Notes under the pieces: generated by a model
What the model was told of the DNA's origin: nothing
Database searches by the model: none
Seen by the model: the letters and a program-made list of their open reading frames with translations, nothing else
Part shown: in pieces, positions 24,222-34,907 of the stretch
Layout: each line of letters begins with the position of its first letter
Numbering within the stretch: position 1 is the stretch's first letter
Position numbers and translations under genes: made by a program
Assembly: GCF_020892095.1 (NCBI RefSeq)
Contig: NZ_AP024845.1
Location: 248,001 to 312,000 of the forward strand
Direction: 5' to 3'
DNA: 64,000 nucleotides
Origin: Claveliimonas bilis
GTDB taxonomy: Bacteria; Bacillota; Clostridia; Lachnospirales; Lachnospiraceae

Positions 24222-25196
24222 TCATATACTCTTCCCTTGTACAAAGTCCACATCAATCACCTGATGACTCTCGTATTCTTTTCCTTCAATAATCTGAATG
24301 ATCGTATCCACACAACATTTTGCAAGTTTTTCAATATCCTGCGAAACAGACGTAAGCGGCGGATCTGTCATGTAGATAACGTCCAAACCATCGTAGCCTA
24401 TGATCTTTACATCCTGAGGGATTTTGTATCCTCTCTGTTTTAAAACATTCATGCAGGCGATAGCCGGAATATCTGCTGAAAAAATACCGTCTACATCCGG
24501 GTATTTTACCATCTCTTTTTGCATATAACGCCTGAAATGCTCGTGGGAAAACAGATTCCAGTTTGTCTCCACAGTCCTTACCCTGATGCCATGTTTCGTA
24601 CAGATCTCCTCAAATACAATATGCCGCTGATTGGCCGGTGTCGTCACTTTTGAGGAAGTAGTAAACTGCAAAACATTACGGCATCCCGCCTTTATCACTG
24701 CTTCAGCCGCCAGTCTGCCCCCCTTTTTGTGGTCGGAATGTACCAACGGTATCTGCCCGTTAAAGTCTTTATCCATGGCGAGGATCGGCCTGTTGATCTT
24801 CAGATATTCCTCGCTGTGCAGCGTATGGGCAGCTGCGATGATCCCGTCCACCACATTTCTCTCCAACATCTTCAGATATTCTTTTTCCCGATTGCTGATC
24901 CCTACAGTATTACAGATCATGGTCTTATAATTCCGCTCATAAAGATTGATCTCAATGTATTTACTCAGCTTTGCGAAAAAAGGATGTTCAAGGTCCGGTA
25001 CAATCACTCCTATGATCCCCGATCGATTCCTGTAGAGATTTCTCGCCAATTCATTGGGCTGATAATCAAGTGTTTTGATAGCGGTCTCTATCCGGTTTCT
25101 GCTCTCTTCAGACACATAGCCGCTTCCGTTTAAGTAACGCGATACCGTGCCAATACCTACATGCGCTTCCCTGGCAACATCTCGTATTCCTGCCAT
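24222..25196 (-). CDS. LacI-family repressor of the sugar operon
   Basis: 324 residues from ATG 25196 behind AAAGGAGGG; longer upstream readings have no ribosome site. The N-terminal LacI helix-turn-helix and hinge are clear (IRDVAREAHVGIGTVSRYLNGSGYVSEESRNRIETAI). The rest is a periplasmic-binding-like effector domain ending VDFVQGKSI. It is transcribed in the same direction as the sugar operon and ends about 175 bases before the distal operator. The likely inducer is the imported sugar or fructose. Confidence 0.92.
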   Translation of the reverse strand: MAGIRDVAREAHVGIGTVSRYLNGSGYVSEESRNRIETAIKTLDYQPNELARNLYRNRSGIIGVIVPDLEHPFFAKLSKYIEINLYERNYKTMICNTVGISNREKEYLKMLERNVVDGIIAAAHTLHSEEYLKINRPILAMDKDFNGQIPLVHSDHKKGGRLAAEAVIKAGCRNVLQFTTSSKVTTPANQRHIVFEEICTKHGIRVRTVETNWNLFSHEHFRRYMQKEMVKYPDVDGIFSADIPAIACMNVLKQRGYKIPQDVKIIGYDGLDVIYMTDPPLTSVSQDIEKLAKCCVDTIIQIIEGKEYESHQVIDVDFVQGKSI

Positions 25197-25295
25197 ATGA
25201 TCCCTCCTTTCTCTCCTTCTTTTGTCTATTATACTTGAATCCTCTCTTTTCGACAATTGTCTTTTTACGATATTTACGAAAGAAGCCTCTGATGA

Positions 25296-26483
25296 TCAAT
25301 CATCAAAGGCCTCTTTCATCTTATCCATAAATCCTTTTTTCTTTCCCTTTTTGGCCGATTCCAGCTCTTCCTGGGACTGATTCAGCGTATTCCCTGTTAA
25401 AGCGTCAAATTTCTTCAGCGCTTCTTTCGCTTCGCTGCTCAGCCGCTCAGGCGTCTGAATGACAAGGGTCACATAATGGTCGCCTCGTACCTGGGAATTG
25501 CGGATGGATGGAACTCCTTTTCCGCGAAGACGTACTTTTGTATCTGTTTTTGTTCCCGGTTTTACCGTATAGATCACATCTCCGTCTACTGTCTTGATGC
25601 GCACATCACCGCCGAGGGCAGCCTGCGCAAAAGAAATGGGCGCAGTAGAGAAAATATGCATATCCTGTCTCTGGAAGATCGGATGACGGGAAACAGTAAC
25701 TTCCACCAGAAGATCTCCTCTTGGTCCTCCATTGACTCCCGGTTCTCCCTTTTCACGTATCCTTACACTCTGGCCATTATCAATTCCTGCCGGAATGGAT
25801 ACGGAAATTTTCTTTTTGTTGGAAATATAACCGGAACCGCTGCAGTCCGGACACTTTTCGCGGATAATCTTTCCGGTTCCATGACACTCCGGACAGGTCT
25901 GGACATTCTGAACGGTACCAAAGAAAGACTGCTGTGTGTATACCACCTGTCCTTTGCCGCCGCATTTCGGACATGTTTCAGGAGAAGTTCCCGGCTTAGC
26001 TCCTGTTCCGTTACATTTCGGGCACGGATCCTTCAGAACTACATCCAGCTCCTTCTCGCAGCCAAATACAGCCTCTTCAAAAGTAATACGGACACTCTTG
26101 CGGATATTCATTCCCTTCATCGGGCCTTGATTTGCACGTCCGGAACGTCTTCCGCCGCCAAACAGATCGCCGAAAATATCACCAAAAATGTCGCTGAAAT
26201 CTGCACCGCTGAAGTCAAAGCCACCGAATCCTCCGGCTCCTCCGGCCCCTCCTTCAAATGCCGCATGCCCGAACTGGTCATACTGACGACGCTTCTCCGG
26301 ATCACTCAAAACAGCATAGGCCTCGGAAGCTTCTTTGAATTTCTTCTCTGCCTCTTTATCCCCAGGATTCATATCCGGATGGTACTTCTTTGCCACCTGC
26401 CTGTATGCTTTTTTCAAAGTCGCCTCATCGGCATCTTTGCTGACTCCCAGCACTTCATAGTAATCTCTTTTTGATTCTGCCAT
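25296..26483 (-). CDS. dnaJ: Chaperone DnaJ
   Basis: 395 residues from ATG 26483. The J domain occupies residues 1-70 with HPD (about 35-37, [11 protein letters not shown]). A Gly/Phe-rich linker follows (about 75-120). Four CxxCxGxG zinc repeats lie at about 145-220 ([32 protein letters not shown]). A C-terminal substrate-binding domain follows. It delivers clients to DnaK and stimulates its ATPase. It is the last gene of hrcA-grpE-dnaK-dnaJ and is separated from dnaK by a long hairpin. Confidence 0.97.
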   Translation of the reverse strand: MAESKRDYYEVLGVSKDADEATLKKAYRQVAKKYHPDMNPGDKEAEKKFKEASEAYAVLSDPEKRRQYDQFGHAAFEGGAGGAGGFGGFDFSGADFSDIFGDIFGDLFGGGRRSGRANQGPMKGMNIRKSVRITFEEAVFGCEKELDVVLKDPCPKCNGTGAKPGTSPETCPKCGGKGQVVYTQQSFFGTVQNVQTCPECHGTGKIIREKCPDCSGSGYISNKKKISVSIPAGIDNGQSVRIREKGEPGVNGGPRGDLLVEVTVSRHPIFQRQDMHIFSTAPISFAQAALGGDVRIKTVDGDVIYTVKPGTKTDTKVRLRGKGVPSIRNSQVRGDHYVTLVIQTPERLSSEAKEALKKFDALTGNTLNQSQEELESAKKGKKKGFMDKMKEAFDD

Positions 26484-26540
26484 TATCTATCACCTTTCGT
26501 TTTTTTCATGTGAAGGCAGCAAGCTTTTGCCTGCATACAA

Positions 26541-26616
26541 AGTTCTGCGGGGCCCAAATCCTGCCCCGGGCTTTTAAGCCCGAAGCCTTCATTTGGGTTC
26601 CGCAGAACTCTTTTTT
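26541..26616 (+). terminator. Long hairpin between dnaK and dnaJ, oriented as plus-strand terminator
   Basis: The outer stem AGTTCTGCGGGGCCCAAAT (26541-26559) pairs with ATTTGGGTTCCGCAGAACT (26591-26609); an inner CGGGCTT/AAGCCCG stem lies between. On the plus strand the two non-Watson-Crick positions become G-U pairs and a CTTTTTT run follows. On the minus strand they are C-A mismatches and there is no U-run. Yet dnaK and dnaJ are on the minus strand, so the role in the operon is unclear. Confidence 0.6.
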
Positions 26617-26648
26617 ATTAGGCCTTTATCCTGGCTACTTACCTGTCC

Positions 26649-28538
<1,890 letters not shown>

Positions 28539-28577
28539 CTATTCCTCCTGTTTTATAAAAATTTGATTGTTTGCCTG

Positions 28578-29267
28578 TTAGTTTGCTACCTTTACCATGC
28601 TGTGTCTTACCACGCTGTCACGGTAGGTATAACCTTTCTGAAATTCCTCGGCTACCATGTTCTCACCGAAATTTTCATCCTCCACATGCATCACTGCATT
28701 GTGAAAATCAGGGTTAAATTCCTGACCCACTGCCTCGATCGGTTTCACCCCAATCTCATCCAGTGTAGTCATCAACTGTTTATACACCTTATCCATGCCC
28801 TGCATGAACGGATGCTCCTTATCCTCCTCGGCTACCGCTGCAAGTCCTCGCTCAAAGTTGTCAACAACCGGAAGGATTTTTTCTATGATATCTTTCGCTC
28901 CAACCTCATACATCTGGGATTTTTCCTTTTCTGTACGTTTGCGGAAGTTATCAAACTCGGCCATCTGCCTTGTGAGCTTATCTGTAAGCTCCTCGATCTT
29001 TTCATCTTTTTTGTCTTTTTTATTCTTTCTGCCAAAGAACTTTTTATCGCCCTGCTTCTCCTGCTGGGTTTCTTCTGTGTCTTCCCCTTCTTTAACGTCT
29101 TCTTCTTTGGCTTCTTCCTGACCCTCTGCTGTTTCCTCTTTGTCTGTTTCAGCATTTTCCTGGTCAGCTGCTGCTTTTTTTGCTTCCTCCACAGCTTCTT
29201 TTACCATTTCTTCCTGGCTCTTTTCCTGTCCTGTCTCTTTTTTATTCTCTTCCAAGGGTTCATCCAC
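28578..29267 (-). CDS. grpE: Nucleotide exchange factor GrpE
   Basis: 229 residues if started at GTG 29267. The N-terminal ~95 residues are highly acidic and low-complexity. The GrpE core follows: QMAEFDNFRKRTEKEK, KILPVVDNFERGL, VGQEFNPDFHNAVMHVEDENFGENMVAEEFQKGYTYRDSVVRHSMVKVAN. It releases ADP from DnaK. There is no in-frame ATG at the 5' end. GTG 29267 overlaps the possible ribosome site AAAGGTGG; TTG 29255 (4 codons later) has better spacing. It starts 5 bases after the hrcA stop. Confidence 0.93.
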   Translation of the reverse strand: MDEPLEENKKETGQEKSQEEMVKEAVEEAKKAAADQENAETDKEETAEGQEEAKEEDVKEGEDTEETQQEKQGDKKFFGRKNKKDKKDEKIEELTDKLTRQMAEFDNFRKRTEKEKSQMYEVGAKDIIEKILPVVDNFERGLAAVAEEDKEHPFMQGMDKVYKQLMTTLDEIGVKPIEAVGQEFNPDFHNAVMHVEDENFGENMVAEEFQKGYTYRDSVVRHSMVKVAN

Positions 29268-29272
29268 CTTTC

Positions 29273-30316
29273 TTATTCTTTCTTATGAAACATCGCATCC
29301 AATTCACCTTGAAGGCGCTTCAGCGATTTTAACACATGTTCATAATCCATTCGCTTCGGTCCGATAATACCTATCGTACCCCGCATCCCATCTCCCAATT
29401 CATATGTTGCAGTTACAACGCTGCAGTCTTTCATGGTCTGTACCGGAGTCTCATCTCCAATATATACCTGAATCCCGGTATTGTCTTCCTGTGAAAGGGT
29501 CTGGGTAACCAGCTCGGTCAGCTGCTGTTTTTCCTCAAAGGCACTGATGATTTCCTGGGCGCTCTGCTTATCGCTAAGCTCCGGATATTTGAAAATATTC
29601 GTAGCGCCGCTTGTATAAATCTGCATATCCTCATCAATCTGTATTGCATCGGCAACTGCATCAAGCACATCGCTGATCACTTCACTGTGGATTCCAGCCT
29701 GCTCTTTCAGCCTCGCGATCAGTCCCAGATTGATTTCTTCAATAGACATGCCGTTCAGTGATGTATTCAAAAGCATATTCAGTTTCAGAAGATTTTCATT
29801 GCCAAGGGGTTCTCTTACATTAATAATCTTATTCTTGATTACATTTCCCCCCAGCACAATGACTGCAATAACCTGCTCTTCATCTACCTGGGAAAGCTGA
29901 ATAAACTTCAGCCTGTTGGCACTGTTTCTCGGAGTGGAAACCATGGTCGCATAATTGGTATTTGCCGCAAGCACCTGTGCTGCCTGTTTCAGAAGCTGAT
30001 CCATTTTATCAGCTTTCTGCAGCATCTGCTCCTGCATTTCATTCAGCTCCTGCTCCTTTTCTTCCATCAGCATATCCACATATAAGCGGTATCCTTTGTC
30101 CGAAGGAATCCTTCCTGCCGATGTATGAGGCTGCAGGATATATCCAAGTTCTTCCAGATCAGCCATCTCATTTCGGATCGTCGCAGAACTTAAATTCAAA
30201 TCCGTATATTTGGATATTGTTCTGGATCCTACCGGCTCTCCTGTCTCCAGATAGGTCTGGATGATCGCATGAAGAATTTTCAGTTTTCTTTCACCCAGTC
30301 CTTCTGCATTCTGCAT
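29273..30316 (-). CDS. hrcA: Heat-inducible transcription repressor HrcA
   Basis: 347 residues from ATG 30316, 8 bases after AAAGGAGG; the in-frame ATG 30346 lies inside the CIRCE region and has no ribosome site. The N-terminal winged helix is KILHAIIQTYLETGEPVGSRTISKY followed by SSATIRNEMADLEELGYI. The C-terminal GAF-like domain ends with GMRGTIGIIGPKRMDYEHV. It represses its own operon through CIRCE and is reactivated by GroE chaperonin. Confidence 0.97.
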   Translation of the reverse strand: MQNAEGLGERKLKILHAIIQTYLETGEPVGSRTISKYTDLNLSSATIRNEMADLEELGYILQPHTSAGRIPSDKGYRLYVDMLMEEKEQELNEMQEQMLQKADKMDQLLKQAAQVLAANTNYATMVSTPRNSANRLKFIQLSQVDEEQVIAVIVLGGNVIKNKIINVREPLGNENLLKLNMLLNTSLNGMSIEEINLGLIARLKEQAGIHSEVISDVLDAVADAIQIDEDMQIYTSGATNIFKYPELSDKQSAQEIISAFEEKQQLTELVTQTLSQEDNTGIQVYIGDETPVQTMKDCSVVTATYELGDGMRGTIGIIGPKRMDYEHVLKSLKRLQGELDAMFHKKE

Positions 30317-30339
30317 CCTAACTGCCTCCTTTTGTTTTG

Positions 30340-30409
30340 TTAGCACTCATTTCATCCGAGTGCTAATCTCTACGGTTATTAATGTATCACTCCCAATTTT
30401 ATTTGTCAA
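30340..30409 (-). promoter_or_regulatory. hrcA operon promoter and CIRCE operator
   Basis: CIRCE is TTAGCACTC (30340-30348), 9 bp, GAGTGCTAA (30358-30366), a perfect match. The promoter on the minus strand is TTGACA (30404-30409), 17 bp, TACATT (30381-30386). CIRCE lies across the early transcribed region, as in other Firmicutes. Confidence 0.96.
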
Positions 30410-30487
30410 CAGGATTTATAGATTTTTTATTTTTTACGTGATATACTGCTACTATTCACAGGCATACTCTGAATACAGGAGAAATAT

Positions 30488-31381
30488 ATGAATCGAACCA
30501 TTGATTATAAAATAGGAAAAGAAGCGGACGGGCTTCGGGTAGAGCAGTTTTTGAAAAGGAAAGGCTACTCCCGCCAGAACCTTTCTGTTATCAAACGGAT
30601 GCCCAAAAGCATTCTGGTAAACGGCGTCCACTACTATATGCGCCAGCAGCTTAAGGAAGGGGACTTGCTTTCCGTGCACATATGCGAAGAGAAATCCTCG
30701 GAAAAGATCCCTCCCGTCCATCTGCCGATGGATATCATATACGAAGACGAGGATATCATTGTCATCAATAAGCCTGCTGGAATGCCCATCCACCCGTCCA
30801 TGAACAATTATACCAATTCCATGGCAAATGCACTGGCCTGGTACTATCAGGAACAGGGGAAACCTTTCATTTTCCGCTGCTGCAATCGTCTGGATAGAGA
30901 CACTTCCGGTCTGACGGTGGTTGCAAAGCATCTTGTCAGCGCCGGCATTCTTTCCTCTATGGTAAGCGAAAAGGCCCTGTGCCGGGAATATCTGGCTATT
31001 GCCAGCGGACATGTAAGTCCTAAGTCCGGTACCATATGCGCGCCTCTTGCCCGCAAAGGCACTTCCATTATCGAGCGGATGGTAGACTTTGAGCACGGGG
31101 AAAACGCTGTCACTCACTACCGTACGGTAGGTGTGTACGGTCCTCACACATTAGTTGCCCTGAAACTGGAAACCGGGCGCACCCATCAGATCCGGGTGCA
31201 CATGCAGTACCTCGGCTATCCTCTCATCGGAGATTATCTCTATAATCCGGATATGAAATACATCAGCCGGCAGGCACTTCACTCCTACCGGCTGTCATTT
31301 TCACATCCCATTACAGGAAGATTTATGGAATTTACTGCCCCGCTTCCAAACGATATGAAAGAGGTGCTGAATATAACGTAA
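30488..31381 (+). CDS. RluA-family RNA pseudouridine synthase
   Basis: 297 residues from ATG 30488 (AGGAG upstream). An S4-like N-terminal domain (residues ~15-75, VEQFLKRKGYSRQNL) precedes the catalytic domain. The catalytic aspartate is in NRLDRDTSGL (about 142), and INKPAGMPIHPS and LETGRTHQIRVHMQYLGYPLIGD are typical. It isomerises uridine in rRNA or tRNA; which base cannot be told. It is divergent from hrcA and followed by a strong terminator. Confidence 0.93.
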   Translation: MNRTIDYKIGKEADGLRVEQFLKRKGYSRQNLSVIKRMPKSILVNGVHYYMRQQLKEGDLLSVHICEEKSSEKIPPVHLPMDIIYEDEDIIVINKPAGMPIHPSMNNYTNSMANALAWYYQEQGKPFIFRCCNRLDRDTSGLTVVAKHLVSAGILSSMVSEKALCREYLAIASGHVSPKSGTICAPLARKGTSIIERMVDFEHGENAVTHYRTVGVYGPHTLVALKLETGRTHQIRVHMQYLGYPLIGDYLYNPDMKYISRQALHSYRLSFSHPITGRFMEFTAPLPNDMKEVLNIT

Positions 31382-31415
31382 TAGCATCTGCAGACACAGA
31401 CATGATATATAGAAG

Positions 31416-31460
31416 AAATCCCGAAACGCACCCATTCGTTTGCGTTCCGGGATTTTTCTT
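31416..31460. terminator. Bidirectional terminator after rluA-type gene
   Basis: AAATCCCGAAACGCA (31416-31430) pairs with TGCGTTCCGGGATTT (31441-31455) and is followed by TTCTT. It separates the convergent pseudouridine synthase and small hypothetical genes. Confidence 0.85.
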
Positions 31461-31752
31461 AACTTAATTCTATCTTCCGGGCTTCTTCCGGCTTAAATTC
31501 ATTTTCCAGATCATAAATATTATGTCCCGTAGACTCTCCCAGCACTCTTCCTTCCAGAGAATAGCAGCGGATAAATCTCTTGGGTTCAATGCTTGACCAA
31601 TGCTCTACATCCCATGTAAGATAGCCGTCCTCGTCCGATTTTTTCTCTTTCAGATAGAGATCTACCTGCCTGCCGTCCTGCATGATCTTGATCAGATCTT
31701 TGTAATCGCCGATCTCAATTTCTTCCTTTTTCACAGTATCGTAAATTTTCAT
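31459..31752 (-). CDS. Conserved small hypothetical protein
   Basis: 97 residues, from ATG 31752, behind AGGAGGAATAGG, so translation looks real. It is acidic, without cysteines, signal or membrane helix. It has alternating short strand-like segments (VDLYLKEKK, GYLTWDVEHWSS, KRFIRCYSLEGRVLG) and I do not recognise the family. It stands alone between a terminator and the divergent ABC exporter. Confidence 0.7.
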   Translation of the reverse strand: MKIYDTVKKEEIEIGDYKDLIKIMQDGRQVDLYLKEKKSDEDGYLTWDVEHWSSIEPKRFIRCYSLEGRVLGESTGHNIYDLENEFKPEEARKIELS

Positions 31753-31832
31753 TTCCTATTCCTCCTGAAACTGTTTCAACGTCTTCTATGAATAGTTTAC
31801 CTTTCTCTTTTAAAAAACTCAAGTAAAAAATA

Positions 31833-31881
31833 TTGACTTTGCAATTGTCTTATTATATTATTGTATTAAATACTTAATACA
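31833..31881 (+). promoter_or_regulatory. ABC exporter promoter with palindromic operator
   Basis: TTGACT (31833-31838), 16 bp, TATATT (31855-31860). TGTATTAA-ATAC-TTAATACA (31862-31881) lies at the start of the transcript and has perfect 8-base arms. It resembles sites used by GntR/YtrA-type repressors of such exporters, but no regulator gene is adjacent. Confidence 0.55.
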
Positions 31882-31907
31882 CAAATACAAAAGGAGGAAT
31901 ATATCGA

Positions 31908-32663
31908 ATGAAGGACATCATTCTTCAAACTCAAAGTTTGACAAAACAGTATGGACATCGCACAGTCGTAGACCAGGTATCTATGACCATTTACGAAGGG
32001 GATATTTACGGCTTTATCGGCAAAAACGGAGCCGGAAAAACTACTTTCATCCGCATGGCAGTAGGTCTTGCATCTCCAAGCAGCGGAAATATCCGCCTCT
32101 TTAACAGCAGCAATCTCCGGGAAAAGCGTGCAGAAATCGGAACTGTCATTGAATCCCCCGCTTTTTATCCGGGGATGACTGCTATGGAAAATCTTACTGC
32201 TTTTGCAAAACTTCAAGACCTTCATGATCCCGAACATCTGCAGCAGCTTCTGGATCTTGTTGGTCTTACCGATACTGGAAGGAAAAAGTGCAAACACTTT
32301 TCTCTTGGTATGAAACAACGTCTTGCCATTGCTATTGCCCTTATCGGCAATCCAAAACTTCTCATCCTGGATGAACCCACAAATGGACTGGATCCGGAGG
32401 GCATGAAAGAAATGCGTGAATTGATTTTAAAACTGAATCAGGAACGCCATATCACTGTCCTTGTTTCCAGTCATATTCTCGGAGAACTTTCAAAATTTGC
32501 CACAAGATACGGCATCATCCATCATGGCAAGTTGATTGAGGAATTTACCGAAGAAGACATCTGGCGCCGTAGTATAGGAAATGGTCAGCAGGATATAGAT
32601 CTGGAAGATTACTTTTTAAGCAGAATAGGGGGAATAAAAAATGAAAAGTCTTGTGAAATGTGA
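31908..32663 (+). CDS. ABC transporter ATP-binding protein, bacitracin-export (BcrA) type
   Basis: 251 residues from ATG 31908 (AAAGGAGG upstream). Walker A GKNGAGKTT (about 38-46), signature FSLGMKQRLAIA, Walker B LLILDEPTNGLDPEG, and the H-loop in SSHILGEL are all present. Such ATPases with one ABC-2 permease export peptide antibiotics or lipid-linked compounds. The stop lies 23 bases inside the permease gene, so the two are coupled. Confidence 0.92.
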   Translation: MKDIILQTQSLTKQYGHRTVVDQVSMTIYEGDIYGFIGKNGAGKTTFIRMAVGLASPSSGNIRLFNSSNLREKRAEIGTVIESPAFYPGMTAMENLTAFAKLQDLHDPEHLQQLLDLVGLTDTGRKKCKHFSLGMKQRLAIAIALIGNPKLLILDEPTNGLDPEGMKEMRELILKLNQERHITVLVSSHILGELSKFATRYGIIHHGKLIEEFTEEDIWRRSIGNGQQDIDLEDYFLSRIGGIKNEKSCEM

Positions 32664-33486
32664 TATCTATAAATTAAAAAAATCCAGATATTTCTGGATC
32701 TGCCTCATCATTTCTGTCCTTTTGGCGGCAGCAACTGTATTCTTATTGGATTTCACTTATAAATTGGCCGGTGAAAACATGGAAGCGCAGATTGAGCAGC
32801 AGCAGGCTGCCATGGAAGAATCCGGTCTTTCTGTCTCTGCAGAAGGAATCCCGACAAATTATGATAACCTAAGCACTTCTGCGCAGCTTATGACCTTTTT
32901 TGCCGGGAATACTACCCTGATCATGGCCGTTTTGATCTCTCTTTTTGTAGGCAGCGAGTTCAATCAGGGAACTATAAAAAATATTGCATCACGCAATTAC
33001 AGCAGATCCTCTATCTATCTGTCAAAACTGATCGTAGGGATCCTTGCATCCATCCTTTATACTTTGCTGTTTGTGCTGACTGCGGCTTTGATTGCTTCTG
33101 TCCTGTGGGGATTCGGGGACGTTTCCTCTGATTTCTGGATACACACGCTGCAAAGAGGGGCACTGGAACTTCTTCTCGGAGCTGCATATGCTTCCCTGTT
33201 TGTTATGTTCAGCATCCTGATCCGGCAAAATGGAGGTTCTCTGGCAGTTAACATCTGTTTTCTGGAGTTTACATCCCTGATCCTTTCCCTGGCAGAAATG
33301 GCGGCAGGCAAGCTTCTTGGCCACTCTGTCTCTCTGGCTCAGTATCTTCCGGATATGAACATGAGCATACTGGCACAGAATCCTGATCAGGGAGATCTCC
33401 TGCGGGCACTGGCTGTGGGCATCTGTTTTCTTGTCCTTCCAGCCTTCATTGGCATATGGAGCTTCAACAAAAGAGATATTAAATAA
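32641..33486 (+). CDS. ABC-2 type permease, bacitracin-export type
   Basis: 281 residues from ATG 32641, preceded by a GGGGG ribosome site. There are six hydrophobic segments; a large loop (about 45-85) with glutamine-rich helix separates the first two. The conserved VGSEFNQGTIKNIASRNYSRSSIYLSKL segment follows helix 2, typical of BcrB/NatB-like permeases. It works with the ATPase encoded just upstream. The substrate is unknown. Confidence 0.88.
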   Translation: MKSLVKCDIYKLKKSRYFWICLIISVLLAAATVFLLDFTYKLAGENMEAQIEQQQAAMEESGLSVSAEGIPTNYDNLSTSAQLMTFFAGNTTLIMAVLISLFVGSEFNQGTIKNIASRNYSRSSIYLSKLIVGILASILYTLLFVLTAALIASVLWGFGDVSSDFWIHTLQRGALELLLGAAYASLFVMFSILIRQNGGSLAVNICFLEFTSLILSLAEMAAGKLLGHSVSLAQYLPDMNMSILAQNPDQGDLLRALAVGICFLVLPAFIGIWSFNKRDIK

Positions 33487-33488
33487 TT

Positions 33489-33540
33489 AAAAGACCTCCC
33501 TGCAGCAGAAGAACAGCTTCTTGCCACGGAGGTCTTTCTA
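33489..33540 (+). terminator. Terminator after ABC exporter
   Basis: AAAAGACCTCC pairs with GGAGGTCTTT across a loop of about 26 bases, followed by a short T-rich tail. It separates the exporter from the convergent rarA gene. Confidence 0.72.
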
Positions 33541-33557
33541 CATCATATCTGCATTTC

Positions 33558-34874
33558 TTACTCACTGCGCAGTTTCTTTAACCGCTCTCCTATCACCTTT
33601 TCATACCCGAGTTCTCCCGGCTCATAAAATCTGGCTGTTTTAATCTCATCCGGCAGGTACTGCTGCTTTACATAGTGATCAGGATAATCGTGGGCATATT
33701 TGTATCCGGTTCCTCTTCCCAGATTCTGTGCTCCTTTATAGTGGGCATCCTGAAGATGGGATGGCACGGTTGTCTTGTACTTTTCCACATTTTCCAGCGC
33801 TGAAAAAATAGCGTTGCACGCCGAATTACTCTTAGGGGCCGAAGCCACATAGAGAACAGCCTGGGATAAAATAATCTGAGCTTCCGGCATTCCAATCCGC
33901 TCCACCGCCTGGGCTGCACTGACTGCTACTGTAAGAGCCATCGGATCTGCATTTCCCACATCCTCCGAAGCACAGATCATGATCCTTCGTGCAATAAACT
34001 TAATATCTTCTCCTGCACGCAGCATTTTTGCCAGATAATAAACTGCGGCATCCGGATCGGATCCCCGCATACTTTTAATAAAAGCGGATATTGTATCATA
34101 ATGATTATCTCCTGTTTTGTCATAACGGACCACTCTCTTCTGGATACATTCGGAAGCCACTTCCAGCGTCAGATGGATTTTCCCATCTTCTCCCCTCTCT
34201 GTCGTAAGTATGCCAAGCTCGACAGCATTCAGTGCATTTCTTGCATCTCCGCCGGATACGTCCGCCAAAAACTCCATTGCATCCTCATCGATCTTGGCAC
34301 CGTAGCTTCCCATTCCCTTTTCCTTGTCATAGACCGCCCGTTTGATCAGGGTTTTGATATCCTCTTTTTCCAAAGGCCTCAGTTCAAAAATACTGGATCT
34401 GGAAATAAGCGCTCCATTTACCTCAAAATAGGGATTCTCCGTTGTTGCACCGATAAGAATAATGGTGCCGTCCTCTACAAACGGAAGGAGATAGTCCTGC
34501 TGCCCCTTGTTAAACCTATGGATCTCGTCTACAAAGAGGATCGTCTTTTTCCGGTACATTCCCCGAAGCTGCTTTGCCTTCTCCACCACCGCTTCCATGT
34601 CTTTTTTTCCTGCCACTGTGGCGTTGATCTGAGTAAATTCTGCGCTTGTCGTATGAGCGATCACCTTAGCAAGCGTTGTCTTCCCTGTCCCCGGAGGGCC
34701 GTAAAAGATGACTGAACTTAACTTATCTGCTTTGATGGCACGGTACAGCAGCTTGTCCCTGCCGATAATATGCTGCTGCCCCACCACTTCTTCCAGCGTC
34801 ACCGGGCGAAGCCTGGATGCCAGCGGCGCTTCTTTTTCCAAATTCTGTTCTCTTGCATATTCAAATAAATCCAT
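33558..34874 (-). CDS. rarA: Replication-associated recombination ATPase RarA/MgsA
   Basis: 438 residues from ATG 34874 (AGGAG 8 bases upstream). The AAA+ module has GPPGTGKTTLAKV (about 57), DEIHRFNKGQQD, GATTENPYFEVN and an arginine finger region. The C-terminal MgsA tetramer domain has DPDAAVYYLAKMLRAGEDIKFIARR, DAHYKGAQNLGRGTGYKYAHDYP. It acts at stalled replication forks and single-strand gaps. It stands between the exporter terminator and the tcdA gene, from which it is separated by 33 bases on the same strand. Confidence 0.95.
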   Translation of the reverse strand: MDLFEYAREQNLEKEAPLASRLRPVTLEEVVGQQHIIGRDKLLYRAIKADKLSSVIFYGPPGTGKTTLAKVIAHTTSAEFTQINATVAGKKDMEAVVEKAKQLRGMYRKKTILFVDEIHRFNKGQQDYLLPFVEDGTIILIGATTENPYFEVNGALISRSSIFELRPLEKEDIKTLIKRAVYDKEKGMGSYGAKIDEDAMEFLADVSGGDARNALNAVELGILTTERGEDGKIHLTLEVASECIQKRVVRYDKTGDNHYDTISAFIKSMRGSDPDAAVYYLAKMLRAGEDIKFIARRIMICASEDVGNADPMALTVAVSAAQAVERIGMPEAQIILSQAVLYVASAPKSNSACNAIFSALENVEKYKTTVPSHLQDAHYKGAQNLGRGTGYKYAHDYPDHYVKQQYLPDEIKTARFYEPGELGYEKVIGERLKKLRSE

Positions 34875-34907
34875 CTTGCACACTCCTGCCTTTCTCTTCA
34901 GCCTGCA

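Noticed and set aside
28563-29288. Long plus-strand reading frame of 241 codons opposite grpE
   Set aside because: It is the complement of the acidic, low-complexity GrpE N-terminus, lacks a ribosome site and is very rich in Phe/Leu/Cys.
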